From Salminus brasiliensis (lineage: Eukaryota; Chordata; Actinopteri; Characiformes; Bryconidae), in assembly GCF_030463535.1 (NCBI RefSeq), contig NC_132897.1, forward strand, positions 5,910,821-5,974,820: a DNA stretch of 64,000 nucleotides. The letters are read 5' to 3'. Positions 12,101 to 23,184 of this stretch are shown in pieces. The position numbers and the translations under genes were made by a program. The number at the start of each line of letters is the position of its first letter. Within the stretch, counting starts at the first letter, position 1. Under the pieces are notes generated by a model. That model did not search any database. It was not told where the DNA came from and saw only the letters and a program-made list of their open reading frames with translations.

Positions 12101-14085
12101 GGGTGGGGGAGTACGTATGGGTTAAATAATTGGTTTTATCCAGTATGGTAGCAGATACATGCCTGATTCTATACTAGTCATACACCATGGTAGGCATATA
12201 TTAGAAATGTAGAGAGAAAAAATGGGTGTTAGGGGCTGTGTAGCAAAGTCTGACAAATTTTTGCTGGTTGAATTTTACCCCTTAAACAGCCTATTGTCTG
12301 CCGGCGGGCCAAACGTGTTATGACAAACCAGTTTCTACAGATGTCTGTTAAGGGGTCAAATTCAGAGGTTGGTGGTTGTGGATGAGATGGGCTGAGGTCG
12401 GGTGGGGAAGGGCAGTATGGTGGGAGATGTAGGCTGTTTTTTGCATATAGTGATCTAGTGTTGTTAAAGTTGCATGTAAAATCCATGTGGAACTGGCGGT
12501 GCTGAGCACGCATTAACACTGCCAGTGAGTTTACATACAGCCTTAGTCACCAGGGTGGCCTGTATGGACAGTTGTTGTTGTTGTAATGAGAACGCACAGA
12601 ACTGGTAGTGCTGAGCAAGCCAGTGGGACAAGGTACAGCCACCAGGGAGGCCAGTGTTGGTTAAATGGTAGGTCTGTGAAGTGAGCTTAGAGGGCAGTGG
12701 GTCTGGGACACCAGACTTCACCCCTAAGCCTTTCGATGGGGTCATCCCTGTGAAGAGGTTGTGATTAGTGTATGGGTGAAGGGAATGGGCTAGGCCTTAT
12801 GTGTAACACCAACAGGTGCAGGATTTTTTACTGTAGTATTGCACATTTGTTTCCAAATACAAATAATTAGTAGAAAGAAAGTGGGAAAAGTAGTAGACCA
12901 ATTCTAGATGTTTGCAGAATGATAAACAGAGTATACTTATATATCCCTGACTCTTTGACTGTGTTGCCAAAATATATTTTTATTTTATTAATTATTATTT
13001 TATATATTTTATTAATTATTAATAATAATTATAAGGTTTGATGGTAAAATTGTGATTTTCTTATATGTAGACAGAAATGAATGTGCAAGAAAAATAAGAG
13101 CTCAACTAATATATGAGTTAGTAGGTAAATTTTTGGCCAATACTGAAGTTTTGCAGATGTATTAATATCAGTCAATAATCAATAATCAACAATGCACCAA
13201 TTTTCACACCAGCATGAACCTGATATAACTACGGTCTGTAAGGTAAGCACTGTAGAGCTGCTGCTGTGGACGTAGACCATTAGCATGAGGCCTTTAGCAT
13301 TACAACCACTACAGTATGGTAATTAATCAGTGCTGCTCAGATACCCATACCGTTACAGTGTGTACTGGCACCGATACTGGCTCTTACACACAGTATCAGT
13401 ATTGGCACTAAAGAACACCGATACCATGAAGTTTACTGACTTTGTTAATATTTAAACAACCAGTAAGAGACAGTCATTACCAGTTATTGCCATTAAGACA
13501 TTTAATAAAACTTTTCACACTTTTTGTTTCCGCAGTTTCAGCAGCTTGTTTAAAGACTAACACACTGATGTTAGGTAGATTTTATACAGAGTGTTCCTGA
13601 ATGTGAAATTTGCTGCAGATAAATAAATAAATTATGAATGCATAAATAATTTTATTTTATTATTTAATATTTATTTTCACCAGTTAAAAGCTGGTTGGTG
13701 AAGCTTAGCAAGATTACGCTTCCCTGTCTGCTCGTGTTTCTGCATTGTGGTCATTTTTAATTTTTAATAGCTCTGAAACTTTTTAAATGTGCTGTTACTC
13801 AACCAGTAAACGCTGCTCTTTCAAGATTATTAGATCTTATTTGGGTTTAGATATAAAACAAATCTATAATAACAATCTATAAAAATTGAAACACTGTAAA
13901 CATCATCAGGATTTACAGCCGTCTGTCCAGTATTTAAGTCAGAGCTGGTCTCAGAAAGGAAAAAGTGGTATCAGCTGGTGGTAACGCCTGCATCTACATC
14001 AGTACGGTGATCTGTATAAAGAGGCTACCAGCAGCAGTCAAAATAAGAAGTAAAGAAGATAAAGCTAAGCTAAGCTAAAGTTAAG

Positions 14086-14128
<43 letters not shown>

Positions 14129-14359
14129 CTCAGAAACAGAAATACCACCTTTATAAGCACACAGAAACCATCACACATCACACACATGAGGTCAGAGATC
14201 AGCTGTACCTCAGTCACCTCCTTCCTCATGTTGACGATACGGAGCCAGTGTGTGAGGCGAGGGAACCCATCCAGCTCCACGTTCCGCTCCTGTAAGGGCA
14301 CTTTATTCTTATAGGAGAGCTGCCGGCTGAAGTACTTCACCAGCTTACCCTGAGAGAGC

Positions 14360-14416
<57 letters not shown>

Positions 14417-17400
14417 GTCAGTATAAAGAAAGATGAGGGCAAAGCAGCAACGATATTAAATGGGAAGGCATTCTACTTGAATTTAGAGCATTGCTGTGAG
14501 GATTTGATTGCAGTTAGATGATCACACTCCTCAGCTAAAGGTATTGGTTGGAGCACCATCATCATTCCAGAGCTCCACTGCTCCACAGCTCTGTGCGTCA
14601 AATGTTTGTGGACACCCATTCTAATGAACTCATTCAGCTAGTTTAACTTGCACCCATTGCTGACACAGATGTGTAAATGCAAACACACACACTCACACAC
14701 ACACACACACAGCTTGTCTAGTCCCTGTGGGGAAGTACTGCCAATGGAGTAGGACTCTCTGCAGGAGCAGATAAACATGGACCTGTTGCACTATGCCTAA
14801 TGCCAGGTGTGGGCTAGAGGGGTATAACAGCATTGAGCTGTTGAGCAGTGAAGGAGCTGTGTGCACTGGAATGATGATGGTGGTCCATTCAATACTTTTG
14901 GGATGAGTTGGGGATGATGAGGTGGGGGGGGTGGTCATCCTGGCAACACCCTGACCTCACCAACGCTCTTGTTGCTGAATGCTATCCGATCCGCACAGCA
15001 GTGCTCCTCCAAAATCTAGTAGAAAGCTGTCTTCCTTGGACAGTAGAGACCCAGTTACTCCAACAAAACAAGATAAGCTCTTTTTAATAGCCTTGACTTT
15101 GGAAGAAACAGTGAACGAGCAAGTGTCCAAATACTTTTGTCAATATAGTATATAGTTTGGAACGTACATAATTAGTAGTCAAGTATGACTGTATAAGTCA
15201 ATTCAAGACAAATACTGTGAACTGCTTCGTTTTTCTACCTCCAAAAACGAAAGTGCTATACTCTTATCTGTCCCGTTGGGTTGCTAAATGTTTGATGAGT
15301 CGACTGAACCGGCGCGCTGCACGTTGCAGAAAACATAAATATTCTAAATTGGACAAGTTTTCCCAAGCCAGTGATGTCATTGCAGTGTTGATGCGGGAAA
15401 GCAAAGGCATTGAAATAAAGGCTGAAACAAGACAAATACATGCGTGTACATGTAGCCTGATGCAGTAGTTACTCGCTAGAAGTCCGAAAACGTGGAAAAC
15501 ACGTACTCATCAAATCGAGGGTGTTAACAGGGAGCTTGTCCACGATTTACTGCAGCATTTACATTTACGGCATTTAGCAGGCTCTCTTATCCAGAGCGAC
15601 TTACAGTGTAGTGTTAGGAGTCTTGCCCAAGGACTCTTATTGGTGTAGCGCAGCATAGTCACCCAGACCAGGAATCGAACCCTGGTTCTCCCCATTTTTT
15701 ACCCCAATTTCAAGAGATTGCCAATTACCCAACCCACACAACCCCCCCCCCCCCCCCCCCCCCCCACTAATCATATGCAATGCTACCCACACTGAGAGGG
15801 TGAAGACTGCCACACGCCTCCTCTGGCACATCCGCAGCCAGCCAGCACCTCTTTTTCCAAACTGCCGCCAATCACAAAGCAATCGACGCGCTCAGAGCAA
15901 AGCCCCGTGTACCCGACTCAGACCCCAGTGTCGGCCAGTATTGCACTGGAGTGCTGTGGGGCCATCTACCCATTCTGTGGAGAGCACTTTCAGGGCCTTG
16001 GCTGCTGATGGCTAGCTGCATGACAGGTTTCGGACTAGCGTTCCCCTGGTCAAAGTGACAGCGCCTTATTCCACAGGGCCACTCGGGGCCGAATGCAGAT
16101 TTTACCAAGTCAAATTTATGTGGGTGGCACTTTTTACAGCCTGATGTTGTCCCTCAAAGCTGGAGGAAGAAACCCATGGGAGGATCCAAGTCTTAACACC
16201 ACATAAGTCTGTTGTAACGCTCAGTGGTCAGTCCAGAGCAGTGGATTAGTAATAAAGCTGCTCAATCGGACCCATCGTATATCCAAGTGTTGGTACATCA
16301 GAGACGATGCTGGGAATGGAGGGTAGACAACTGGTCTGGGGCAAGGAGCAGGAGAACCCAACAACTGGTCTAGTGGGCATGCAAACTCTACATTAGGGGT
16401 GTATGAAAATATTGATATAATGAAGTACTGTGATATTATATTGTAATATGCAATACTGTATTAAGTCTCAAAAACAGTGTGGATTTAGGTGTTTTTCAGT
16501 ACCAAGAACTGCAAGAGCAAACTTACAAGAACACAAGGACAGAGGACACCTATCCACATTATTATCTACAGCTAATCAGCGTAGCTAAGGCTACCACAGG
16601 AGGGTATACGAGCCTCACAACATAACAGAATAAACTAGCACTTTTCTTGAGGAACTTCTGGAGGTTGGTGGCTCAGCGGTTAGCGTTCCGGGCTATCGAT
16701 GGCAGGGTTGGAGGTTCGATACCTAGGTTTGGCGAGCTGCCCCTGTTGGGCCTTTTACAAGCCCCTTTGCTCACTGGGCACTGGGGTTGCCTGCCCCCCG
16801 CTCTGGGTATGTGCTCACTGCCCCTAGTTCACTAGTATGTATGTACGTGTGTGTCAAAGGTGTGTGACACCTTTTGCTGTATATAATACAGTGACAAATA
16901 CTTTACACCTTACCTTTACCCTCCTAAGCTGCTTTGAGAAACCTTCAAGAAAAGGTTTTTAGAAGAAAAAGGTTCATTGGAGGTTCTTTAAGCACCTTAA
17001 GAGGTAGTGTCAAACTAAGGAGCTTCCAAAAGTTCCTCAAGCAACCTTTACTTTAACAGTGTGAGAAATGGGTAGTAAAGTATATAGTAAAGTATAAGAT
17101 CCTTGAGGAACTTTTGGAGGTTACTTAGTTTGAAACTGTGGAGGAACCTCTTAAGGTGCTTTGAGGAAGAAAATGATTCATTGAAGGTTCCTCAAAACAC
17201 AGTAAGATGTTCCTCCACAGTTTACACTAGATACAGTTTACAGTTTAGCGCTAAATTAATAACGAATGCTGGGTGTTTTCGATCATTCTTATTAGCAAGT
17301 CTCCAGCCACTGCATCCTTGAGAAAGAACACATCCGGGAACCTTCATCGTTCCTGGTAAAGACATTCTCGAGTATTGGAATGCAACTTGGACGGTGGACG

Positions 17401-20400
17401 ATGACGTCAGGCAAGAACGCCAGTACAGAAGAACACAAGATTGCATATTGAGAAAAGGCCAGTGGTTTATATCGCAATGTAGCTCTGACCACTAGATAGC
17501 AGTGAGGAACTCCTTAGATCCCACTGATCTGAGAGGATAAAAAGTCCTCTCAAAACTTTTCCTTACTCAGATTTTATGCATGTGATGGTGTGTTTTTATA
17601 TTATATATTCTATATTTTTATATTATATATTTTTATATTATATATTATATATTATATTATGAGTTTTCCTAAAATTTTATTAAAAAAAGCAATTTATAAC
17701 ATATAATCTATAACATATAATATATAACATATCATCTTGGTTCCAGCATCGCAATACATCGCAGTTTACTGAATCGTAACCCCTGTATCGTGATACGTGT
17801 AGACGTTCTTGCCAAAACACAGAGCTGACTACATATCATGCAAAAAGAACGATGATTGCTCATTTTGCATGTCAGTCTAATAGCCTAATCCGGTCAATGT
17901 AGGTGGGTCTTGGTAACCCTAAGGGTCTTGGTCACTCTAAGCACCCTAAGCACCCAAAAGCTACCAGACTTTTTGCAGAAAGTCAGGAGACCAAAGATCA
18001 GCGCAAATCCGGCGGATCGGCGCTAATCTGGCGTCCTGTTTATTTCAGTAGGGTTTGGAAGGGAAGAAGGGAACTGTGAAGATCCGGAGGTGCAGAGGAA
18101 GTCACTTACTCCCAGAACCTCAGTCCAGCTGCATAATGCAGCACAGCCAGAGTTTCAGATCAGATGTGAGCAACAAAATGTAATCTTGCCATTCTCATTT
18201 CACATACACTGTGTGTCCAAATGTTTGTGGACATCCCGTCTAAGAAGCTTCTAATCAGCTATTTTAAGTTGCACCTATTGCTGGCACAGACACCAATGCA
18301 AACACACGCACAAACACACAGCTTGTCTGGTCCCTGTACATGTGCTGTTACTAGGACCCAGTTGGCCTTCCCAAACGGGCCCCATTGTCACAAGCCTAGG
18401 ATGGATCTCACTTTCCATATAGGCCTCTTGTGCAGTGTACAACCTAGATGGGGGCCATGTTTAGCCCCTCCTGGTCCATCATTAACCTTGGTGGGACCCT
18501 GGTGAACATCCAGATGTGTGTCCAACATGGAACCTATGGACAAAACTTTCTGGCTCCCAGTTGGGCTCACTAATGAAGGCCCTATCTGGGCGTGAAAACT
18601 TAACATCTGTGCTTCTAGTGCTTTAACTGTGCTTGAGCCACTTAATTTAGCTGTTACTGCCCATGCCGCCAAAATCACATACATTACGTCATTTGCTTAT
18701 AGAACTAGGGGCCAAAAAACATGATTGTGAAATCCATCGAAAAAAGTAAAGCAAAGAATCCCCCCCTCCAAAAAAATCCAATATATGCTATATGCCCAAA
18801 ATATGTAGACACCAGCTAATCCAACGTTTCTATTAATAAGGAATTTGCTCCCCCACCTCCTTCTACTGTCCTGAGAAAGCTTTACACTAGATGTTGGAGA
18901 ATTGCTCGTGGGATTTGATTGCATTTAGTCATAAGAGCATTAGTGAGGTACTGATGTCAGATGATCAGTTCTGGATTATCAAAAACACCACTCCAGCTCA
19001 TCCCAACGGCATTGGATGGAGTTTCAGCACTCAGTAATTAGATAACACAGTAATTAAAAGGGGTGTCTGACAGTAAAGGTCCTGATAAGGGCCGATCATG
19101 TACACATAAAAAAAAAAATGTCAGGCATCTGCATAGGCCTAATGCTGGATGTGGGCTAGAGGGGTATAAAGCCCCCCAGCACTAAGCTGTGAAGCTGTAG
19201 AACTGTTTTTTCTGGAATGATGGATGGTGCTCCATCCAATATGTCTGGGATGAGTTTTGGACGATTTGGGTCGGTGATCATCCAACATCCTGACCTTGCT
19301 ACCACTCTTGTCGCTGAACGCAATCAAATCCTTACAGCAATGCTCCAACATCTAGTAGAAAGCCTTGGGCAGTAGAAACAGGTACTCCAACAAAAGCAGG
19401 ATAAACTGTTTTTGATATCATTGATCTCGGATGAAACAACGAATGAGCAGGTGTCCCAATACTTTTGTCCATATCGTGTACTTTCTTTGTACTAAGCCTC
19501 GCCAAGCATACTGTCTAAAAATCTGTTCTATTCTAGGCCAGTGTCCAAAAAAAGTTCTCATATCTTTGGCGTGAGATAAACTGATCTAAAACAGTGACCT
19601 TGTGGTTGTGGGTTCTGAGTCACTCCACCACAGCTCTTCTACCATCCTCAAATATAGCTGCTTCGTTCTTCAGAGTACGACTCAAATGTGAAGCAGTTTC
19701 AGTTTCAGATGCATCCAGAACAGTGGTCTCCAACCCTCGTCCTGGAGAGCTACCTTCCTGCAGGTTTCAACTCCATCCCAAATCTAACACCCCCCTCATT
19801 CAGCCAATCAAGGACTTTTGAAGGCAGTCATTAGCTGAATAAGGTGGGCTGGATTCGGGTTCGACTCGAAGACTGTGGAAGGATGGAGACCACTGATTCA
19901 GTTAGAACTTTAGCCCAACTGGTCCTAAGCTTCGATGTTGGGCCCACATATGGATACCCACCAGGTTCACTGATGGGACCAGGAGGGCTTAAGCATGAGC
20001 CTCATCTGGGTTGTATACTGAACATGGGGCCTAGATGGGACCCGTGTAAGATTAAGGTGGGCTCCCGTTTAGGAAGCCCAACTGGGTCCCAGTAACAAAG
20101 AATGTACAACCCACTCAGAGCAATGTTCCAGTAATTCAGCTGCCAGAATAGCAAAAACAAGGTGACCGTCAGAACGTCTCAGAGCAGTGGTTCCCACCCA
20201 TGGTCCTGGTGGACCCCAGGCCCTGCATATTTTAGCTTTTTTAAAATTAAAAGCTTGTAAATTTATTGATAAACCTCACAGTAGTGAGCATACACTATTT
20301 TGACAAAAGTATTGGGACACTTTCTCATTCATTGTTTCTTCCGAAATCAAGGCTATCAAAAACACTGTATCCTGTTTTAATTGGAGTAACTGTCTCTACT

Positions 20401-22022
20401 GTCCAGGGAAGAAGACTTTCTACTAGATTTTGGAAGAGCACTGCTGTGAGCATTTGATTGCATTCAGCGTAGAGAGCGTGAGTGAGGTCAGGATGTTGGA
20501 TGATCACCACCCCACCTCATCCCAAAAGTATTAAATGCAGGACCATCATCAGTCCAGTGAACACAGTAGTTCCACTGCTCCACAGCTCAATACTGGGGGG
20601 CTTTATACCCCTCTAGCCCACGCCTGACATTAGGCAGCATGGTGCCAATAGGTGCATGCTTATCTACTCCAGGGAGTCCTATTCTACTGGCAATACTTCT
20701 TTAATTGAAATAGACTGACTGTGTGTGTGTGTGTGTGTGTGAGCAACAGAGACATAAAATTCAGTGTTTTCTGAAGTTGATTGAAGTTGAGGGTTCAATT
20801 CCATAGGCAGGCCAGCATACCACACTTCACCAATAAGAGTCCTTGGGCAAGACCCCTAACACTACCTTCTCCCACCTGTATAACATGAATTAGATGATAG
20901 AATATAATCAACAGAAATGAAGCGAGTGGTGAAGATCATCATGGCCAGATCCAGAGAGCTCTCTGAGGCCTTCAAAAAGAAGCTTGTAGAAGCAGAGCAG
21001 AGTCTGGGAAGGAGTTTAAAAAGATCTCAGAACAGTTAGAAACCAGCTGTTCCACCGTTCCACCACTACATCATTTACAAGAACAACTGCCAGCATGGCC
21101 AGATCAGGCCGTCCTGCCAAGTTCAGGTCAAGAGCAGAACCTCAAGATGAGTAAAGACGTCTCCAACCATCCTAAAACATCATCACGGGATCTACAGGTA
21201 GCTCTTCCTGCCACAGCTGATGTGAAAATACAACATCTACCATCAGAAAGATGTGTTCCTAAGTGTTCTCCGAGCGATTCCCATCTTCATCATTTATCTA
21301 GAACCCATAACAACTGTAGCACTCCTCTAAAAGGGCCTTCCTAGCCCTCTCCTGGCTGAGCGTGTCCAATCCCAAGGCCCTGTGGCCTGTGCTAACAGGC
21401 TCTGTCCATGTAGCTCGTGCTGTAGGTCTATGCCCCTCATAGAACTGGCCAGTAGTGACATTTTGAGCGTGGTGGTCCTAAAAGCAATCGATGAGCTCGA
21501 TTCGTGCGCGCACAGGCGTGCTTGCGTGCGCGCGTGCGTGCGTGTGTGCGTCTGGGACGCACGGTGGAAGGAAGCCCCCACGGCGGAGGAGGCTGCACAC
21601 CCACCCCCGGATCGCAGGGCTGCCCCCAGCAGGGACTGGACTGGACTGGACGTGCAGCCCAACTAGTGGTGCGAGTCATCGTCCACTGAGCTATCTAGAA
21701 CCTTTAATATCATTACATAACGGAACCTATCTATCCTATGGGGGTCTCCATGTTAGATGAAATATGCACCCCCCCCCCCTTTGCCCCTTTCGCGCTACAC
21801 TACACCCCCACTGCCCCCCATCCCCCCTCCCACCCCCACACACACACACACACAACACCACCACCTGCAGAATGCGCAAGCTCTAGCCTCACTGCAGCCC
21901 CCTCCTCGCTCTTATGAGCCCAGTGCTCGTGCCCGTGCACGCGCGTGCGTATTTCATCTCCACTATATAATAAAAACAATGCATCTACAGAGGGAGGCAG
22001 AGCGAAACTAAGTGCCCCCCCC

Positions 22023-22055
<33 letters not shown>

Positions 22056-22372
22056 CTGCCCCCAGTGCACTTGGTGGGGGGGGGTTCGGGTGCCAGGTGC
22101 TAGGTAAACGAGCGTGCACGCGCGCTCGTGCACTCTCCTTCTCTGTGCATGTGTGTGCACGCGCTTACCTCCAGCGTCCGGATCTCTTTCTGTGTCAAGT
22201 CGTTGGATGTGGCACATTTGGTCCTCAGACCCTCCAGGCTGGAGATGCTGATGTCGATCATGTTCTGCACGAGCTCGCACTGCTGCAGGGCTTTCTGCAA
22301 ACTCAGTTGATGATGCTGCTGCTGTTGCTGCTGCTGCTGCTCCTCGCTTTTGGTCATCGTCTCCTCGTCCAT
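8992..22372 (-). CDS. ksr2: Kinase suppressor of Ras 2, N-terminal part (coding exons 1-3, incomplete)
   Basis: KSR2 is a RAF-related pseudokinase scaffold that brings RAF, MEK and ERK together at the plasma membrane. Three exons are visible on the minus strand: 22372-22169 (68 codons), 14349-14209 (47 codons) and 9142-8992 (50 codons plus 1 nt). All have GT/AG borders and compatible phases (0, 0, 1). Together they encode the KSR-specific CA1 region (coiled coil plus SAM-like fold), with the typical blocks [55 protein letters not shown] and [10 protein letters not shown]. The proline-rich, C1 and kinase-like parts are not in the window, so the gene continues left of base 1. The N-terminus has a glutamine run longer than in mammals. 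KSR1 is the alternative, but the MDEE..TKSEE start and the neighbour rfc5 favour KSR2. Confidence 0.95.
9497..9690 (-). mobile_element. Tc1-like transposon relic (5' end of coding region and leader)
   Basis: The plus strand shows ACTTTTGGTAGGTACTGGCCACTG, then TGTCCATTTTTCCTGCTTTTAA and GTTTACTTGCTGCCTAATATGTC. I know these from the antisense of a very common fish Tc1-like element. Internal deletions are evident, so it is a fossil. Confidence 0.6.
11840..12110 (+). mobile_element. SINE-like element with tRNA-type B box (family C)
   Basis: ATCAGAGGATCGCTGGTTCGAATCCCGG resembles a tRNA A/B-box region (GGTTCGAATCC is a perfect B box). The following body has CTCTCCAGGGTGAGTAGCTGG and a TGACCATCACTGGCATCTTTG block. 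It is not an intact tRNA gene because no cloverleaf partner arms are present. Confidence 0.55.
14086..14125 (+). repeat. (CT)n microsatellite downstream of ksr2 exon 2
   Basis: About 40 bp of nearly pure CT occur here (one G interruption). In the ksr2 transcript this reads (GA)n, 84 nt after the exon 2 donor. Confidence 0.98.
14209..14349 (-). CDS. ksr2: ksr2 coding exon 2
   Basis: This 141-nt exon (47 codons, phase 0 at both ends) encodes [17 protein letters not shown]...RKEVTE, the middle of the CA1 coiled coil. The acceptor is ctctctcag|GGT and the donor is GAG|gtacag. Its polypyrimidine tract is a long CT microsatellite and the downstream intron starts near a GA microsatellite. Because the length is a multiple of three, skipping it would keep the frame. 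Confidence 0.95.
14362..14413 (+). repeat. (GA)n microsatellite at the ksr2 exon 2 acceptor
   Basis: About 52 bp of pure GA occur here. In the ksr2 transcript this is (CU)n lying 12 nt upstream of exon 2, so it acts as the polypyrimidine tract of the acceptor. Confidence 0.98.
14597..15155 (-). mobile_element. Tc1/mariner-like MITE, copy 2
   Basis: The element begins (plus strand) with CAAATGTTTGTGGACACCC and ends with GTGTCCAAATACTTTTGTC, the reverse orientation of copy 1. A partial plus-strand copy (GAGCATTGCTGTGAGGATTTG to CTCCACTGCTCCACAGCTC) abuts it at about 14,486-14,597. Confidence 0.75.
15552..15695 (-). mobile_element. tRNA-derived SINE, family A
   Basis: On the minus strand this reads GGTTCGATTCCTGGTCTGGG (B box), then the CCTTGGGCAAGACTCCTAAC core and the AGAGCCTGCTAAATGCCGTAAATG tail. 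It shares these with copies at 29.5, 30.2 and 47.6 kb. It is followed on the plus strand by a C-homopolymer. Confidence 0.7.
15742..15765 (+). repeat. Poly-C run
   Basis: There are about 25 consecutive cytosines (G run on the ksr2 sense strand). The run length is likely unstable or poorly sequenced, and the G strand could form a quadruplex. Confidence 0.9.
16655..16920 (+). mobile_element. tRNA-derived SINE, family B
   Basis: The element begins with a tRNA-like head (GTGGCTCAGCGGTTAGCG, A box; GAGGTTCGATACC, B box). The body has CTCTGGGTATGTGCTCACTGCCCCTAGTTCAC and the tail TACAGTGACAAATAC. The same order occurs reversed at 42,421-42,692. Confidence 0.75.
16920..17230 (+). repeat. Fold-back dispersed repeat (two adjacent copies)
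   Basis: GAGGAACTTTTGGAGGTT, GTTTGAAACTGTGGAGGAACC and the reverse form GTTCCTCCACAGTTTA occur here. The same words are at 8.2 kb and 47.8 kb. It is a possible MITE of unknown superfamily. Confidence 0.5.
18210..19485 (-). mobile_element. Cluster of broken Tc1/mariner-like MITE copies
   Basis: The right-end motif GTCCAAATGTTTGTGGACAT starts at 18,213, a middle piece lies at about 18,780-19,060, and 19,138-19,485 runs from the AATGCTGGATGTGGGCTAGAG block to GTGTCCCAATACTTTTGTCC. A different repeat (18,345-18,570) separates the first piece. The cluster looks like overlapping or nested insertions, all in minus orientation. Confidence 0.6.
18345..18570 (-). repeat. Dispersed repeat with an inverted partner at 19.9 kb, copy 1
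   Basis: TTACTAGGACCCAGTTGG and CCTAGATGGGGGCCATG match, in reverse complement, the block at 19,905-20,098 (CCCAACTGGGTCCCAGTAAC; AACATGGGGCCTAGATGGGA). It is a GC-richer fish repeat with no coding capacity seen. Confidence 0.6.
19905..20098 (+). repeat. Dispersed repeat with an inverted partner at 18.35 kb, copy 2
   Basis: The block ends in CCCAACTGGGTCCCAGTAAC, the reverse complement of the start of the 18,345 block. The pair is separated by about 1.3 kb. Confidence 0.6.
20286..20745 (+). mobile_element. Tc1/mariner-like MITE, copy 4
   Basis: The left end TTTGACAAAAGTATTGGGACAC and interior CTGTCCAGGGAAGAAGACTTTC, GGCTTTATACCCCTCTAGCCC match the family. The right end is lost in a (GT)n run at 20,721-20,741. 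Confidence 0.8.
20820..20868 (+). mobile_element. SINE family A core fragment
   Basis: CACCAATAAGAGTCCTTGGGCAAGACCCCTAACACTA matches the core of the SINEs at 30.24 and 15.6 kb. Both ends are missing. Confidence 0.5.
20918..21265 (+). pseudogene. Tc1-like transposase relic (N-terminal helix-turn-helix part)
   Basis: The plus strand encodes a broken version of [17 protein letters not shown]...[19 protein letters not shown], the paired-type DNA-binding start of Tc1/mariner transposases. Frame breaks occur around 21,000 and 21,050, and no catalytic DDE part follows. A reverse-oriented copy lies at 26.34-26.66 kb. Confidence 0.7.
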
Positions 22373-23120
22373 AATTTGCGAGCTGTCTTGAATTATCTGT
22401 TGTTGTTGTTGTTGTTGTTGTTGGTAGTGATGGTGGTCTAGGTGGTCTGGGTGGTCTTGGTGGTGTTGGCTTGACGTCTAGGCTACTTTCTCACGCTCAG
22501 GCTGGCCAAAACAATCAAAACGCAGGAGAGAAAAATAGGAAGCAGGTGAGGCTCCGAGCAGCTCCGCTGAACCTAGCTGAACCGAGTAAGGGAGATGAAG
22601 GAGGCGATGGTGGCGCTGCCGTCCAGCCGTGTTGCATCGCATCCCGACGGCACTGTGCATCAGGGCCGGCTCGCTGAGGCTGGGCTGTCTACCATGATGC
22701 ACGGATGCACGGAGAGGCAAAAAGGGAAAAAAAGGAAAAGCATGAAATCACAGGCTCGCTGCGCGTGCACACGGGTCCATTGCAACGCAGCTCGAGGATG
22801 GAGAGAAATAGAGAACGCGAGAGAGCGCGCGCGCAAGGCGGCGGCGGCGGCGGCGGCGGTGGCAGCGGCTCGGGCTCCGTGTCTCGCGCGGCTCCGGCGC
22901 TTCTTTTTCTAAAGGTGATGGGTGCAGGTCCTCCCCTTGTGGGCCATCGGCAGCGTCCCGGTTCTCCCCCACCACACCGACATGTTCATGTTGCCCCCCC
23001 CACCCCCAAAGCCTCCGTCACTCGGATCCAGCAGCAGCAGCGGCAGCAGAAGCGGCTTGCCGAGGCTCTGGATCTCGCGAGATTACGCGAAACCTCAAAC
23101 GCAGTGTGAGCTCACTGAAG
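21480..23120 (-). promoter_or_regulatory. ksr2: GC/CpG-rich ksr2 5'UTR and promoter region
   Basis: Base composition changes sharply here to GC-rich with many CG dinucleotides (for example 21,500-21,545, 22,105-22,165 and 22,820-22,895), unlike the AT-rich flanks. This looks like a CpG-island promoter around the ksr2 start. It contains a (CAA)n run in the presumed leader (22,399-22,423, minus strand) and a (GGC)n run at 22,839-22,860. No TATA box is obvious and the transcription start is not resolved. Short overlapping reading frames here are composition artefacts. Confidence 0.65.
22169..22372 (-). CDS. ksr2: ksr2 coding exon 1
   Basis: This exon encodes 68 residues from the start methionine to ...EIRTLE. 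It ends in phase 0 at a GTAAGC donor (CTGGAG|gtaagc). Residues 12-19 are a pure glutamine run followed by HHQ, encoded by mixed CAG/CAA codons. The start is the first ATG that gives the conserved KSR2 N-terminus. The rest is the first helix pair of the CA1 domain. Confidence 0.95.
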
Positions 23121-23184
23121 CAGCGACGGGAATCGATTCAGTTTGGTGAACCGGTTCTTTAGGAAGCGAGTCGTTCTCCTCCTC

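Larger units (their letters stand above)
9143..14208 (-). other. ksr2: ksr2 intron 2
   Basis: The intron is about 5.1 kb between exons 2 and 3. It holds a coding-like fragment at 9,310-9,450, a Tc1 relic near 9.5 kb, a (GT)n/(G)n run at 10,861-10,891, a SINE-like block near 11.9 kb, and a GA tract (minus-strand sense) next to exon 2. No gene was recognised; frames at 10.1-10.5 kb and 12.2-12.7 kb look like chance. Confidence 0.8.
14350..22168 (-). other. ksr2: ksr2 intron 1
   Basis: The intron is about 7.8 kb between exons 1 and 2. It is crowded with repeats: MITE copies at 14.5-15.15, 18.2-19.5 and 20.3-20.75 kb, SINEs at 15.6 and 16.7 kb, an inverted pair of a 'gggcccagttgg'-type repeat at 18.35 and 19.9 kb, a Tc1-like relic at 20.9 kb, and CpG-rich sequence near exon 1. 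No other gene was recognised. Confidence 0.8.

Noticed and set aside
14065..14442. Leu/Ser-rich signal-peptide-like stretch in front of ksr2 exon 2
   Set aside because: It is translation of the (CT)n microsatellite preceding the acceptor.
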